Source: Adiantum capillus-veneris (Eukaryota > Streptophyta > Polypodiopsida > Polypodiales > Pteridaceae). Taken from it: a stretch of DNA of 64,000 nucleotides. The DNA is taken from contig CM043967.1 of assembly GCA_014529385.2 (NCBI GenBank), positions 81,228,278 to 81,292,277 on the forward strand. Direction: 5' to 3'. The notes beneath the pieces were generated by a model, which was not told the origin of the DNA, searched no databases, and saw only the letters and a program-made list of their open reading frames with translations. A program made the position numbers and the translations under genes. Of this stretch, positions 11,671 through 22,587 are shown in pieces; position 1 is the stretch's first letter, and every line of letters begins with the position of its first letter.

Positions 11671-11860
11671 ACATGCGGATATGTATATTACCCTTGTACA
11701 GTTACTCCTTACTTCTACCTTTGATTGGTTTATATATTAGTGTCTTCTGGCTTTTATAGACTCACTTTCTGACTTTGAATCAAAATTGGAAGTATGAATT
11801 AATCATAAAAATGTGTTGTTAATATGCAGCATATCGTACACTGTTTAGTTCCTTGCTGGA

Positions 11861-12296
11861 TACTGTACCCCAGTTATTGGATACTTGACTTAAGCCGAGT
11901 ATATTGGTTTGTGGATAGCTAGGATGTGTGGGATAAAACTGAACCTATTTTCTTTTTAAAAAAGCTCGATAGTCGATTCAAACCGGGTATCGGCTGCATT
12001 GGGGTTTCTAGTTGGTATTCTGTATGTGACTAGATATTTATTTGATGTGACCTTGCTTTAAGGTAAATAAACATCTCTATATACTGTACCCAGTTGCTGG
12101 ATGCATGACATATGCCGAGGATTATGGTGTGTGGATTTTATATTGGGATGTGTGGCTAAACCTGAGCCAGTTTAAAAAATCTCAATGGTCGAATTGAACC
12201 GGGTATCGACGGCTTTGGTGTGTCCAGTAGGTATACATTATAAGACTAGATATTTTATGATGTGACCTTGCTTTAAGGTAAATAGCACATCTCTCT
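11861..12296. repeat. diverged 221-bp tandem duplication upstream of the promoter
   Basis: The unit starting TACTGTACCCCAGTTATTGG at 11861 recurs at 12082 as TACTGTACCCAGTTGCTGG. Both contain an ACCGGGTATCG block and end with TGACCTTGCTTTAAGGTAAA. The same pair is present in the right repeat. Repeated upstream units next to a promoter recall the monomer arrays of some retroelement promoters. Confidence 0.75.
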
Positions 12297-12536
12297 CTCT
12301 CCATTTACACTCTGTAGCGTATTTTTACCTCTCTGTTGTGTCGGGCTGCCTGCAACACGTCTTGTGCCTGCGCTAGGGTTGAGGTGGCTTGTGAGTATAG
12401 TCGCATATACTGATGTAAGCTCAGACCGGATCTTCAGCGGGGACTATCCCTGAGTATCTGGCCCGTATGGGTGGCATCTAACTTTGTAGCAGGACTGTGA
12501 CAGTGGCGGATCTGCTCCCGATTCGCTTGAGCAATG

Positions 12537-12544
12537 TATAAAAG
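12537..12544 (+). promoter_or_regulatory. TATA box of the left repeat
   Basis: TATAAAAG follows GAGCAATG and precedes a CA-containing stretch suited to initiation about 30 bases on. The start codon of the first coding exon is 108 bases after the box. The same arrangement is kept in the right repeat, where it is doubled. Confidence 0.65.
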
Positions 12545-12651
12545 CCCCCTAAAATTGTGAGTACTCTTTCTCACTTGGCATCGTACTGTATTCACTTGTG
12601 TGCATTCTATACTGTGTGGGTGAGTAGATACTTCCTACTGGGTGCTCAATT

Positions 12652-15076
12652 ATGCCGAAAAAGAACGTGAAGGATACTGTGGACGCTTCGTCGTCTCCTA
12701 ATCTACAGGTTTTATAAAATTCCTTGTCTTACATTTGGAATCTCAGTAGCTTTGCTGTAACTGGTTTTTTGAAATTCTTTTAAAAAAACCAGGTAGTCTG
12801 TTACCGTATATTTAACCTAAAGCTAATATGTCACTCTGAAGCTTTGTTGATGAAATGATTTGAAAATTTGGAAACTTGTTTTGGATACTTTTTACTGGTC
12901 TTTTGGAGATTAATGAATGTGTAGGTACTCTTTTGCTGCTGTGTGAGAGTATGGAAATTATATATTTCTTCGACTAATGATGGTCGATGTCGTAAAATAA
13001 ACAAATAATTAAGTTGCAACCTGGTTCTGGAAACTGAGTGAAAGGCTCGGTTAAACTAAGTATTGCCTGGATTTTTGTGAATGATGGGAGTTGTATGCAT
13101 GGTTGCCGTATAAAGTGCCGTAAAACTGGTCTATGAGAAAAATTTTGTGTTTTTAAAAAATTAGGGGAAACTGCCAGGTAAGAGGCCGTTTTTGCTACTA
13201 AGGAAAGAGTATTGTATGTACTTTTTAGAATGGAATTGTATATTGGTGCGAAGATGTTAAGATTCGGTTAAAAATCTGCTCAATAGATTAAATTAACTCG
13301 TGTAAACATAAAAAAAAACCCAGAAACTCACAAATAAAATGAGCTGTAATAATCATATAATGTGGATTTGATATTTTGGATTATGGCTTCACTAATTTAC
13401 TGCTGTCCTGTGTATAAAATTAAAGTCACTTGATAAATTTAAATCTCTTGGTAAGGTTCCTATTACATTAGATCTGCGGTACACTTGTTTGAGGGCACTT
13501 TATACTGGTTTCTGTAAAGGCGTCCTGACTTCTCTTAGTGCTCGTTCTCTTATTCATGATAAAGCTAAGAGTTGCTACACATCTGTTATTGAATATGATT
13601 GGGAATACATACTCGGTTTGTATATTGAGCTAAAATATTGCAGCACATACTGGATTTATTAAAACTGGTTCCAAGATTCTGGTTTTTTTCACATAAGATG
13701 ATGTTTCTTTTGACACTGTTCGGTAAATTACCTTTACTTCAACTCGGGAATTGAGTTATATATCGCTTGGCTGGGTTGGAACCTTGGCTATTATATAAAA
13801 TTTGTTGGTCTTCATTTGCTGGATTAAAAAAAAACACTCAAAAATATAGGAGCTGACTCTAACGTAAGCATCTTGCAGTATATACAATAGTGCTTCTAGG
13901 AATAGGTTAAAAAATCCTCGGTTTTCTAGAAAGTCATATAAACTCCCTTTTATACGGATCTGTTCTGGTTTTTTATATGTCGTATCTGTCTCAGACCAGG
14001 TCCGAGTCTGATCGAAGGACTGACTCACCTAGTGCCTTATATTTTTTTAATTAAAATAACTGTCTATTTCTGGCTAGTGATACAATATAACAAGACATGA
14101 CTTGATAAGCATTAATATTTCTTGAGAAATGTAGTTTTTTTTAAATATATATATCAAAAGATTTAGAAAAAGATGGTTTAAAAAAAGAGAGATATATGTA
14201 TATTAAATTGAGGAATGAACAGGTACATTGCTACTTTATGGTGTGCAATTTCCTTTATCAGATTGGCAAAATTTGCCAAAGAATGGTTTATTTCAAAACT
14301 AAACAAAATACTTGTTAAGAACAATATGTTTTTTTTAAGGTGACATGGATAACAACTGGGATGCCCTGCATCACCTGCGTACAGTCACGTGCTAACGAAC
14401 TGTTTTCTTGTGGCTATGGGTGCAGGTGAGGGCTACCTTCCTTGATTAAAGTGTCTAGTTCTTAACAAATGGAGGATATCTTGATGTGATGCAAATTTTC
14501 CCAGACTTTGGGTTTATGGATTCTTGAACTATATCTTGTTATCTTCATTACCTTGTACAAAATTTATTTTCAACTGCAAATAAATTATTGTGCAATACCA
14601 CTATACTTTTCTAGAATTCATGGTCTGTGAATAGCTCGTGTTCATTTGCGTATATGTATTTAGATTTAAAACTACTACACACACAATAAACGCAAAAGGG
14701 GATTGACTGGTTGGTTGGTCTCTCTCAGACTATGTTTCTAGAATCTTTCGCCTATGATAGTATAATGATTATACTCTTATAGGCTGGGGTGCTATCACAC
14801 AGTCCCTGTGTTTTTTTAAACCTGACTGGTGATAAGGTTGCTAGCACTACCATACCACTTTTTATTTATTTATTTTTTCACTCTTGTTAGATATTATCCT
14901 TTACTTTATTTATTACTTCCGTTTACCAGGTTGTGGGAAAGCTCACTGCAAGAATGAAAGTCTGTTCTGACCCTGAAAAAAGAGCTTTGATTTCAGAAAA
15001 ACTTCGTCTAGCTAAAGATATAGAAAACATCTTCCCTTGTGTCTCTTATAGGGCTAGGCCCTATCTTCATAGGGCT
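12652..15076 (+). CDS. spliced 5' exons of the Penelope-like ORF1 (exon 1 and exon 2)
   Basis: Exon 1 (12652-12708) reads MPKKNVKDTVDASSSPNLQ, exactly 19 codons, and ends CAG|GTTTTAT. Exon 2 (14930-15076) follows a pyrimidine-containing TTTACCAG acceptor and reads VVGKLTARMK ... RPYLHRA, 49 codons, ending at GCT|GTAAAA. Both junctions are phase 0. The next acceptor, TGTTTGCAG, ends at 15171, where ORF1 resumes in phase 0 with IVPLSQG. The first intron (12709-14929, 2.2 kb) lies mostly in the repeat, so the promoter and start codon would come from the repeat. Splicing is inferred from site and phase agreement only; exon 2's donor is weak. Confidence 0.55.
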
Positions 15077-15156
15077 GTAAAATTCAAAAAGATGTAACTG
15101 GGTGCATTTGTTCCTCAGGTCTAGACTCCTTGTCCTAGAAGTTGGAATTCTAACTT

Positions 15157-16524
15157 ATGATATGTTTGCAGATTGTTCCCCTTTCACAAGGACTTGCTCT
15201 TCCTGTGGAACCCTTATCCCTTGCCTCTCTTCTTGTGCTCAAATGTATACAAGATAGAGAAGCTTCTGCCCTTATTTATGATGCTTCGAAGGAGTCTAGT
15301 CTTTCTCTTGTCCAGCTGATTTCATTTGACCTATGGGTAAAAGTTCTAGCTCTCCTTGTAAAAAACAATTCTGATGGTCTTAACCTTTTGATTGAATTTT
15401 CTTCGAATATGGCCAGTCTTTCCAAAGCACACACTCAAGACTTAGCATATTTTTCTGCCAAAGGATCTGAACTGTTTAATCTGCTTAGAAAGTTTTGTGG
15501 CCTTAGTCCGATCTTTGTGACATCTCCCTCTACTCCTATTGTACCTCCTCAGAATAGCCTCTTTTGTAGAGATGCATCTACCCTAGAAGCTGTTAAGGAA
15601 TTTCAGAAAGACCTTTGTTCACTCAGTGATGCTTCGCTTTTGGACATGGTACTAAAAGTCTCTAGGGTCTTTCCTTTTTTACCATCATGGCAAGTTGAGG
15701 TAGAATCCTTGGGAGTTGAGCACAAGCTGTGGATGTTTCCAAATAAAGGATTTCTTGCACCTATTTCCATGGAAACCTGGGTCTTCCTTGCCAACTTGGC
15801 GCCCGCTACTATTGAGGAATGCAAACTTAAAGTATTGAAAGGAATCCAGCTCTTGGACAAAGGAGATCTTATTAAAGCCCCTTTCAATATGTGTTTCCTT
15901 GATGATAAAAAATGTAGTTTGAATACTAGGTTGTATGCAAGAACTAAAGGAGTTATGACCTTTAGTAAAAGTAATGCAAATTACTACACCGAAACAGTTT
16001 GGAATGTGTTCAGGCCGTACCTTAAGTGTGCGTGCAGACTCTTGGACCCTAAAGCTTCCTGCGAATCAAGCATAATTTGGTTTGACCATGCTATTTGGTA
16101 TGACCTCAACAATTTGCCTAGTATCTTTCCTAATAAAGCAGAAGAATTTCACCTTTCCCTCTTCTGCTCGTGGCTCGGTGGACAAGCGAAGGATCTAGTC
16201 TTAGCCCAAATTGCCTTTATTCAATATAGATCTATTATGCGTGACACTCTTGAAGAGCTTGGATCTGATGGATGTGGGACTCTACTTACCACGTATGGCG
16301 GCTTTAAAGGTATCAAAAGTATAGTTCGCCAAATCAAACCAAATATTGAAGAAGATGATTCTCAAGTTTCCAAACGTCCGAATACTCTTGTTTCTCTTGC
16401 GGCATCTTACACATCTTTCTTAACTCCCTCCTCGAGTGATTCAGTGATTGGGAGAGGGAGAAGTAGAAGTTATTTGAGAGGTAGGGGAAGAAACCTACCA
16501 GTCAGAAACCTATTGGACATGTAA
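15157..16524 (+). CDS. ORF1 of the Penelope-like element (gag-like, unknown family)
   Basis: The open frame is 455 codons. If the exons above are joined, translation begins in the left repeat and enters here at 15172 (IVPLSQGLALP), making about 518 residues. It is mostly helical and Leu/Ser-rich, with the C-terminus Arg/Gly/Ser-rich (IGRGRSRSYLRGRGRN), a plausible RNA-binding tail. No zinc knuckle is seen. It ends TAA at 16522-16524, a few bases before the RT frame. A role in packaging element RNA is inferred from position and the basic tail; no family is recognised. Confidence 0.6.
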   Translation: MICLQIVPLSQGLALPVEPLSLASLLVLKCIQDREASALIYDASKESSLSLVQLISFDLWVKVLALLVKNNSDGLNLLIEFSSNMASLSKAHTQDLAYFSAKGSELFNLLRKFCGLSPIFVTSPSTPIVPPQNSLFCRDASTLEAVKEFQKDLCSLSDASLLDMVLKVSRVFPFLPSWQVEVESLGVEHKLWMFPNKGFLAPISMETWVFLANLAPATIEECKLKVLKGIQLLDKGDLIKAPFNMCFLDDKKCSLNTRLYARTKGVMTFSKSNANYYTETVWNVFRPYLKCACRLLDPKASCESSIIWFDHAIWYDLNNLPSIFPNKAEEFHLSLFCSWLGGQAKDLVLAQIAFIQYRSIMRDTLEELGSDGCGTLLTTYGGFKGIKSIVRQIKPNIEEDDSQVSKRPNTLVSLAASYTSFLTPSSSDSVIGRGRSRSYLRGRGRNLPVRNLLDM

Positions 16525-16525
16525 T

Positions 16526-18394
16526 TTGCAGGATCGAAGGATGACTTGCGGAAGACGCTACCTAACTCCAAAAGATGAAGTGTGTAATAGGATTTTCTCA
16601 CATTGCTTGTTTACAAGCAAAATTTTGGATTTCTTTATTCCCCAAGCTATCTTTTCAGAATGTTTTGGACATATTTTTGGGTCGAATTTATTACTAAAGG
16701 ATGTGATGTTTGGTTGGAAATATTCGACACCCATTAAGAATCTATTTTATTCCAATGAATTTCTCCATAATAATGAGGTACCTAATTGCTCTTGTCATCT
16801 ATTTCAAAAATTCTGTAAACACTTCACTGATTTTGGTTATCAGCATTACTTGAATGCCTGGCCGACTTGGCCTTAAAACTCCAATTGGAGGCGGAAGTTC
16901 ACTTCCAACTTACATCAACTCTCGAAAATATCTTTTGGTGAACGATTAGTCTTTTACCACATTCGTGGCTTAGCACCTGATACTACTTGGCTTACGCATA
17001 AAATGAAGACCTCTATCTATGAGATTAAAAAGAAATGGCTCATTATTGGCCTAGATAAAGCATCTAGCACTGCTTCCTTGATATGTAAAAAATTGGCTTT
17101 TGATGCTGCCAGTTCTAGACTTAATAGTAATGACTTTCTTAAACTAGATTACTCTCCTCTTTCCGTAGCTACAACGTTAAACAATGAATTATCAGGTCTC
17201 GGGTATTATCGTGCATCTCAAAAAATTCCTGTACTCTTCCCAACGTAAAAAATGCATAAACATAAATTCAGATGGATTTTTGATGCTTCAAATAGCTTGT
17301 TCTCCTGTGTTACGAAAGATATCACCCACTGCTTAAACTTTGTCTTACTAGAAATCAAAAATATCTGTGCCATCAAACACAGTGATATTAAGAGTTTCAG
17401 AAATGTAGACTATTGCCCTTTTTGGGTCATAAAAAACGCAGTTGAGTTATTTATCAACCTCCCAGATAGTATTTACTCCATCTTCACTGCAGACATTACT
17501 CAATGTTATGAAAATATCCCTTTAGATGGGCCATTCGGTCTTCTTTATACCTTATCATTTCTTATAAAGATTGCCTTTGCCCATAGAAAGGAACTTGGAT
17601 ATACGTGCATCTCACATAAAGGGAATAAAGGATGGGTAAAAAAATCGAATAAATCTGCACCTTTCATCTTTAAAGAGGAAGATCTATATAGGTATATCCT
17701 TTGGCTACTGAATAATTGCTGTATCCAATTAGGTAATACCTACTACAAACAAACTCTAGGGATACCAATGGGGTTTGCATGCTCCCCGATTATGTGTAAT
17801 CTTTATCTTTGTTACTTCGAATATCATTGGCTCCTTAAAATATTAACTATACCAACAAGTAATTCATTACTCTCACACTTTGCACAGTCTTTCAGATTTA
17901 TGGATGAACTTTGTAGCATCAACAACACCTTATTTGAACCTACACTTAAAGAGATTTATCCACCTTGCATATGTATCGAACCTACATTCTCTGAGAAAGT
18001 ACTATGGAAGGATAAATTGATCGTTTCTAGAACACACTTTATGAATATTGAGTTTACAATAATTTCCCCTTTTGTGGGAAACTTTTATACTCGCTTTTTT
18101 TGGAAAAGAGATAAACTTATGCTTATGTCTTCTGAATTTACGAAGAAAAAAAGCAATAGACCGTTAAAAAAATCTCTACACACCTGTCTAGGAATTCTTT
18201 TTCTTATAATGTATGCCTCTTCTGACTGTTTTAGAGCATATGAAGAGATAGATACATTAATTACCAAGTTCATCAAGAACGGGTTTACAAAAAAACACCT
18301 GGTTGCATGCATCTGCAACTCCTTAGAAACACACAACTGGACCTATCTTAAATTTGATTTACAAAATCTGATTAGTCTACTTAAATCAGACTGA
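16526..18394 (+). pseudogene. Penelope-like reverse transcriptase, two in-frame stops
   Basis: One frame runs 623 codons to TGA at 18392, interrupted only by TAA at 16874 and TAA at 17246. N-terminal features include TPIKNLFYSNEFLHN and a CSC pair. Then come KIPVLFPT*KMHKHKFRWI (RT1-like), TADITQCYENIP with the motif A Asp at 17492, QTLGIPMGFACSPIMCNLY (motif B), and FRFMDELCSINN where the catalytic pair is Asp-Glu (17903-17908) instead of Asp-Asp. No GIY-YIG domain follows within the frame. The frame opens one base after ORF1 ends, and a TTTGCAG acceptor-like site at 16525-16531 is in phase with it, so it could be a separate exon or a second cistron. The two stops and the altered YxDD-type motif make activity unlikely. 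Confidence 0.75.
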
Positions 18395-18507
18395 TTCAAA
18401 AAACCTCAGCATAACCTGCGCCTGATAATACAAATACTTCTCGAGGTTGTACGCCCCTATTCTATGGGGTCTACTACCTCATAGGATTTGGTGCCTGGGA
18501 AAGGGTG

Positions 18508-18508
18508 G

Positions 18509-18547
<39 letters not shown>
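18508..18547. repeat. (CA)n at the internal junction of the element
   Basis: About 38 bases of CA repeat separate the end of the RT unit (GGGAAAGGGTGGG) from the right direct repeat. The same type of tract precedes the left repeat and is found at the right outer edge. Confidence 0.9.
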
Positions 18548-18549
<2 letters not shown>

Positions 18550-18623
18550 AGCTTGAGTTCTTTCTTCTGACTCACAAGGGACAAAAAGAAGCAGGACCGA
18601 TAAGTATTTTTGTGGCTCCTCAT

Positions 18624-19163
18624 CTACATCTCTATTAAGCCACCCATTACGTGATCACACAAACAGCTATCGCAGTAATAGCAGGTGTTTGGGCGCTCTG
18701 TTAAGGGAAAAATACGGGTTACCAAGACCAACCCATACTCCCGTGTGCATGGAGTACTATTAAAATAACCTCTTAGTTGATGACCATAACTTCGATACAA
18801 ATAGATCTTTTGAGATGGAAGGAATTGGGCTAGCAGGTATAACCGCTCTGAAAAACCTGGCTTCATTGAATGTTCTACGTAATAATATTGTGGCCCTAGG
18901 CCCAGAGCTTCTGTAACCATAGCCAATCTGATATTGTTCCTAAAATGCTCACAACCCCAAAGTGTTACACGAGTCACTCGATCTTTGTATGACCACCATT
19001 TAGTCTGGGAAATAGAGGTTCCTAAGTGTGGGAATAGATATAGTTCATAACGGAGTAATGTTGTTCTCCGTGTAGAGTCACCTGATTGATAAAGGTGTGC
19101 TTTTGCTATGGAAAAAACCAGTTCTTGATTGTAGGCCATTTTTTTAGCACTCCTGATATGCAA
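18624..19163 (-). CDS. 179-codon ORF antisense in the right repeat, unknown
   Basis: Second copy of the ORF at 11131-11670, same length and open throughout. Differences are Val to Leu, Gln to Arg, two Arg to Cys and Ala to Val. About ten nucleotide differences give five amino-acid changes, so the reading frame is kept but the residues are not obviously protected. The cysteine-rich tail CYYCDSCLCDH is unchanged. Confidence 0.45.
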   Translation of the reverse strand: MHIRSAKKMAYNQELVFSIAKAHLYQSGDSTRRTTLLRYELYLFPHLGTSISQTKWWSYKDRVTRVTLWGCEHFRNNIRLAMVTEALGLGPQYYYVEHSMKPGFSERLYLLAQFLPSQKIYLYRSYGHQLRGYFNSTPCTREYGLVLVTRIFPLTERPNTCYYCDSCLCDHVMGGLIEM

Positions 19164-19950
19164 ACATGCGGATATGTATATTACCCTTGTACAGTTACTC
19201 CTTACTTCTACCTTTGATTGGTTTATATATTAGTGTCTTCTGGCTTTTATAGACTCACTTTCTGACTTTGAATCAAAATTGGAAGTATGAATTAATCAAA
19301 AAAATGTGTTGTTAATATGCAGCATATCGTACACTGTTTAGTTCCTTGCTGAATACTGTACCCCAGTTATTGGATACTTGACTTAAGCCGAGTATATTGG
19401 TTTGTGGATAGCTAGGATGTGTGGGATAAAACTGAACCTGTTTTCTTTTTAAAAAAGCTCGATAGTCGATTCAAACCGGGTATCGGCTGCATTGGGGTTT
19501 CTAGTTGGTATTCTGTATGTGACTAGATATTTATTTGATGTGACCTTGCTTTAAGGTAAATAAACATCTCTATATACTGTACCCAGTTGCTGGATGCATG
19601 ACATATGCCGAGGATTATGGTGTGTGGATTTTATATTGGGATGTGTGGCTAAACCTGAGCCAGTTTAAAAAATCTCAATGGTCGAATTGAACCGGGTATC
19701 GACGGCTTTGGTGTGTCCAGTAGGTATACATTATAAGACTAGATATTTTATGATGTGACCTTGCTTTAAGGTAAATAGCACATCTCTCTCTCTCCATTTA
19801 CACTCTGTAGCGTATTTTTACCTCTCTGTTGTGTCGGGCTGCCTGCAACACGTCTTGTGCCTGCGCTAGGGTTGAGGTGGCTTGTGAGTATAGTCGCATA
19901 TACTGATGTAAGGTCAGACCGGATCTTCAGCGGGGACTATTCCTGAGTAT

Positions 19951-20246
19951 CTGGCCCGTATGGGTGGCGTCTAACTTTGTAGCAGGACTGTGACAGTGGC
20001 GGATCTGCTCCCGATTCGCTTGAGCAATGTATAAAAGCCCCCTAAAATTGTGAGTACTCTTACTCACTTGGCATCGTACTGTATTCACTTGTGTGCATCT
20101 GGCCCATATGGGTGGCTTCTAACTTTCTAGAAGGACTGTGACAGTGGCGGATCTGCTCCCGATTCGCTTCAGCAATGTATAAAAGCCCCCTAAAATTGTG
20201 AGTACTCTTACTCACTTGGCATCGTACTGTATTCACTTGTGTGCAT
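19951..20246 (+). repeat. 148-bp tandem duplication carrying the core promoter
   Basis: The segment starting CTGGCCCGTATGGGTGG at 19951 recurs at 20099 as CTGGCCCATATGGGTGG. Each unit includes GATCTGCTCCCGATTCGCTT, the TATAAAAG box and the presumed start region. The left repeat has only one unit, so the duplication arose after the repeats separated or in the parent of the right copy. Confidence 0.9.
20030..20185 (+). promoter_or_regulatory. two TATA boxes in the right repeat
   Basis: TATAAAAG at 20030-20037 and again at 20178-20185, one in each 148-bp unit. They would drive transcription rightwards out of the element into 22.3 kb and beyond, using the same 19-codon exon at 20293. Confidence 0.55.
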
Positions 20247-22587
20247 TCTATACTGTGTGGGTGAGTGGATACTTCCTACTGGGTGCTCAATCATGCTGAA
20301 AAAGAACGTGAAGGATACTGTGGACGCTTCGTCATCTCCTAATCTACAGGTTTTATAAAATTCCTTGTCTTACATTTGGAATCTCTGTAGCTTTGCTGTA
20401 ACTGGTTTTTTGAAATTCTTTTAAAAAAACCAGGTAGTCTGCTACCGTATATTTAACCTAAAGCTAATATGTCACTCTGAAGCTTTGTTGATGAAATGAT
20501 TTGAAAATTTGGAAACTTGTTTCGGATACTTTTTACTGGTCTTTTGGAGATTAATGAATGTGTAGGTACTCTTTTGCTGCTGTGTGAGAGTATGGAAATT
20601 ATATATTTCTTTGACTAATGATGGTCGATGTCGTAAAATAAACAAATAATTAAGTTGCAACCTGGTTCTGGAAACTGAGTGAAAGGCTCGGTTAAACTAA
20701 GTATTGCCTGGATTTTTGTGAATGATGGGAGTTGTATGCATGGTTGCCGTATAAAGTGCCATAAAACTAGTCTATGAGAAAAATTTTGTGTTTTTAAAAA
20801 ATTAGGGGAAACTGCCAGGTAAGAGGCCGTTTTTGCTACTAAGGAAAGAGTATTGTATGTACTTTTTAGAATGGAATTGTATATTGGTGCGAAGATGTTA
20901 AGATTCGGTTAAAAATCTGCTCAATAGATTAAATTAACTCGTGTAAACATAAAAAAAAACCCAGAAACTCACAAATAAAATGAGCTGTAATAATCATATA
21001 ATGTGGATTTGATATTTTGGATTATGGCTTCACTAATTTACTGCTGTCCTGTGTATAAAATTAAAGTCACTTGATAAATTTAAATCTCTTGGTAAGGTTC
21101 CTATTGCATTAGATCTGCGGTACACTTGTTTGAGGGCACTTTATAGTGGTTTCTGTAAAGGCGTCCTGACTTCTCTTAGTGCTCGTTCTCTTATTCATGA
21201 TAAAGCTAAGAGTTGCTACACATCCGTTATTGAATATGAGTGGCAATACATACTCGGTTTGTATATTGAGCTAAAATATTGCAGCACATACTGGTTTTAT
21301 TAAAACTGGTTCCAAGATTCTGGTTTTTTTCACATAAGATGATGTTTCTTTTGACACTGTTCGGTAAATTACCTTTACTTCAACTGCGAAATTGAGTTAT
21401 ATATGGCTTGGCTGGGTTGGAACCTCGGTTATTATATAAAATTTGTTGGTCTTCATTTGCTGGATTCAAAAAAAACACTCAAAAATATAGGAGCTGACTC
21501 TAACGTAAGCATCTTGCAGTATATACAATAGTGCTTCTAGGAATAGGTTATAAAATCCTCGGTTTTATGGAAAGTCATATAAACTCCCTTTTATACGGAT
21601 CTGTTCTGGTTTTTTATATGTCGTATCTGTCTCAGACTAGGTCGGAGTCTGATCGAAGGACTGACTCACCTAGTGCCTTATATGTTTTTAATTAAAATAG
21701 CTGTCTATTTCTGGCTAGTGATACAATATAACAAGACATGACTTGATAAGCATTAATATTTCTTGAGAAATGTAGTTTTTTTTAAAATATATATATCAAA
21801 AGATTTAGAAAAATATGGTTTAAAAAAAAGAGAGATATATGTATATTAAATTGAGGAATGAACAGGTACATTCCTACTTTATGGTGTGCAATTTCCTTTA
21901 TCAGATTGGCAAAATTTGCCAAAGAATGGTTTATTTCAAAACTAAACAAAATACTTGTTAAGAACAATATGTTTTTTTAAACGTGACATGGATAACAACT
22001 GGGATGCCCTGCATCACCTGCGTACAGTCACGTGCTAACGAACTGTTTTCTTGTGGCTATGGGTGCAGGTGAGGGCTACCTTACTTGATTAAAGTGTCTA
22101 GTTCTTAACAAATGGAGGATATCTTGATGTGACGCAAATTTTCCCAGACTTTGGGTTTATGGATTCTTGAACTATATCTTGTTATCTTCATTACCTTGTA
22201 CAAAATTTATTTTCAACTGCAAATAAATTATTGTGCAATACCACTGTACTTTTCTAGAATTCATGGTCTGTGAACAGCTCGTGTTCGTTTGCGTATATGT
22301 ATTTAGATTTAAAACTGCTACACACACACATGCACACAAACACACACACCACATAAACACATTTCCACGGCACCACATTGAGAAGCACAAAGAATCATGT
22401 TAATCTAGAGAGCTAGTATTTCGGAGAGTATGTGTAAGTACAAATTCTGAAACAGTCAATGGGCTGAAATACAAATCTCCAAATAAGGGATCAAAATGTA
22501 CTCTAGATAAAATCATGCTCATGACCTTCAAATGAGGGTGGGGAGAAAGCGGTGCCCGATGGATTTAGCAAGCTCTTATGGGGTGTG

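Larger units (their letters stand above)
11056..14690 (+). repeat. left 3.6-kb direct repeat (pseudo-LTR)
   Basis: It begins AATAGCTTGAGTTCTTTC after (CA)n and ends AAACTACTACACACACA. It contains, in order, a minus-strand 179-codon ORF, a diverged 221-bp tandem duplication, a TATA box, a 19-codon coding exon with a splice donor, and about 2 kb of AT-rich sequence that would be intron. It matches 18546-22333 throughout. Confidence 0.9.
11056..22333 (+). mobile_element. Penelope-like retroelement with long direct repeats
   Basis: Two copies of a 3.6-3.8 kb sequence (11056-14690 and 18546-22333) flank a unique 3.8-kb centre with an ORF1 and an RT gene. The repeats differ by under 2% over the first 600 bases. 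There is no protease, RNase H, integrase or tyrosine recombinase, which argues against LTR and DIRS elements. The RT motifs (PxxFPT*KMHKHKFRW, DITQCYENIP, GIPMGFACSP) look most like Penelope-like elements, which are known for pseudo-LTRs holding the promoter and for keeping introns. The outer edges and the internal junction lie in (CA)n. No GIY-YIG endonuclease was found. The class assignment is by motif recall, not by alignment. Confidence 0.7.
18546..22333 (+). repeat. right 3.8-kb direct repeat (pseudo-LTR)
   Basis: Same order of parts as the left repeat. It is about 150 bp longer because a 148-bp segment holding the TATA box is tandemly duplicated. It ends AAACTGCTACACACACA in an imperfect CA tract. 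Exon 1 here starts MLKKN instead of MPKKN and keeps its CAG|GT donor. Confidence 0.9.

Noticed and set aside
11056-14690. Hammerhead ribozyme in the repeat, as reported for some Penelope-like elements
   Set aside because: ACTGATGTAAGC at about 12413 resembles the core, but the second conserved box and the pairing stems could not be found by eye.
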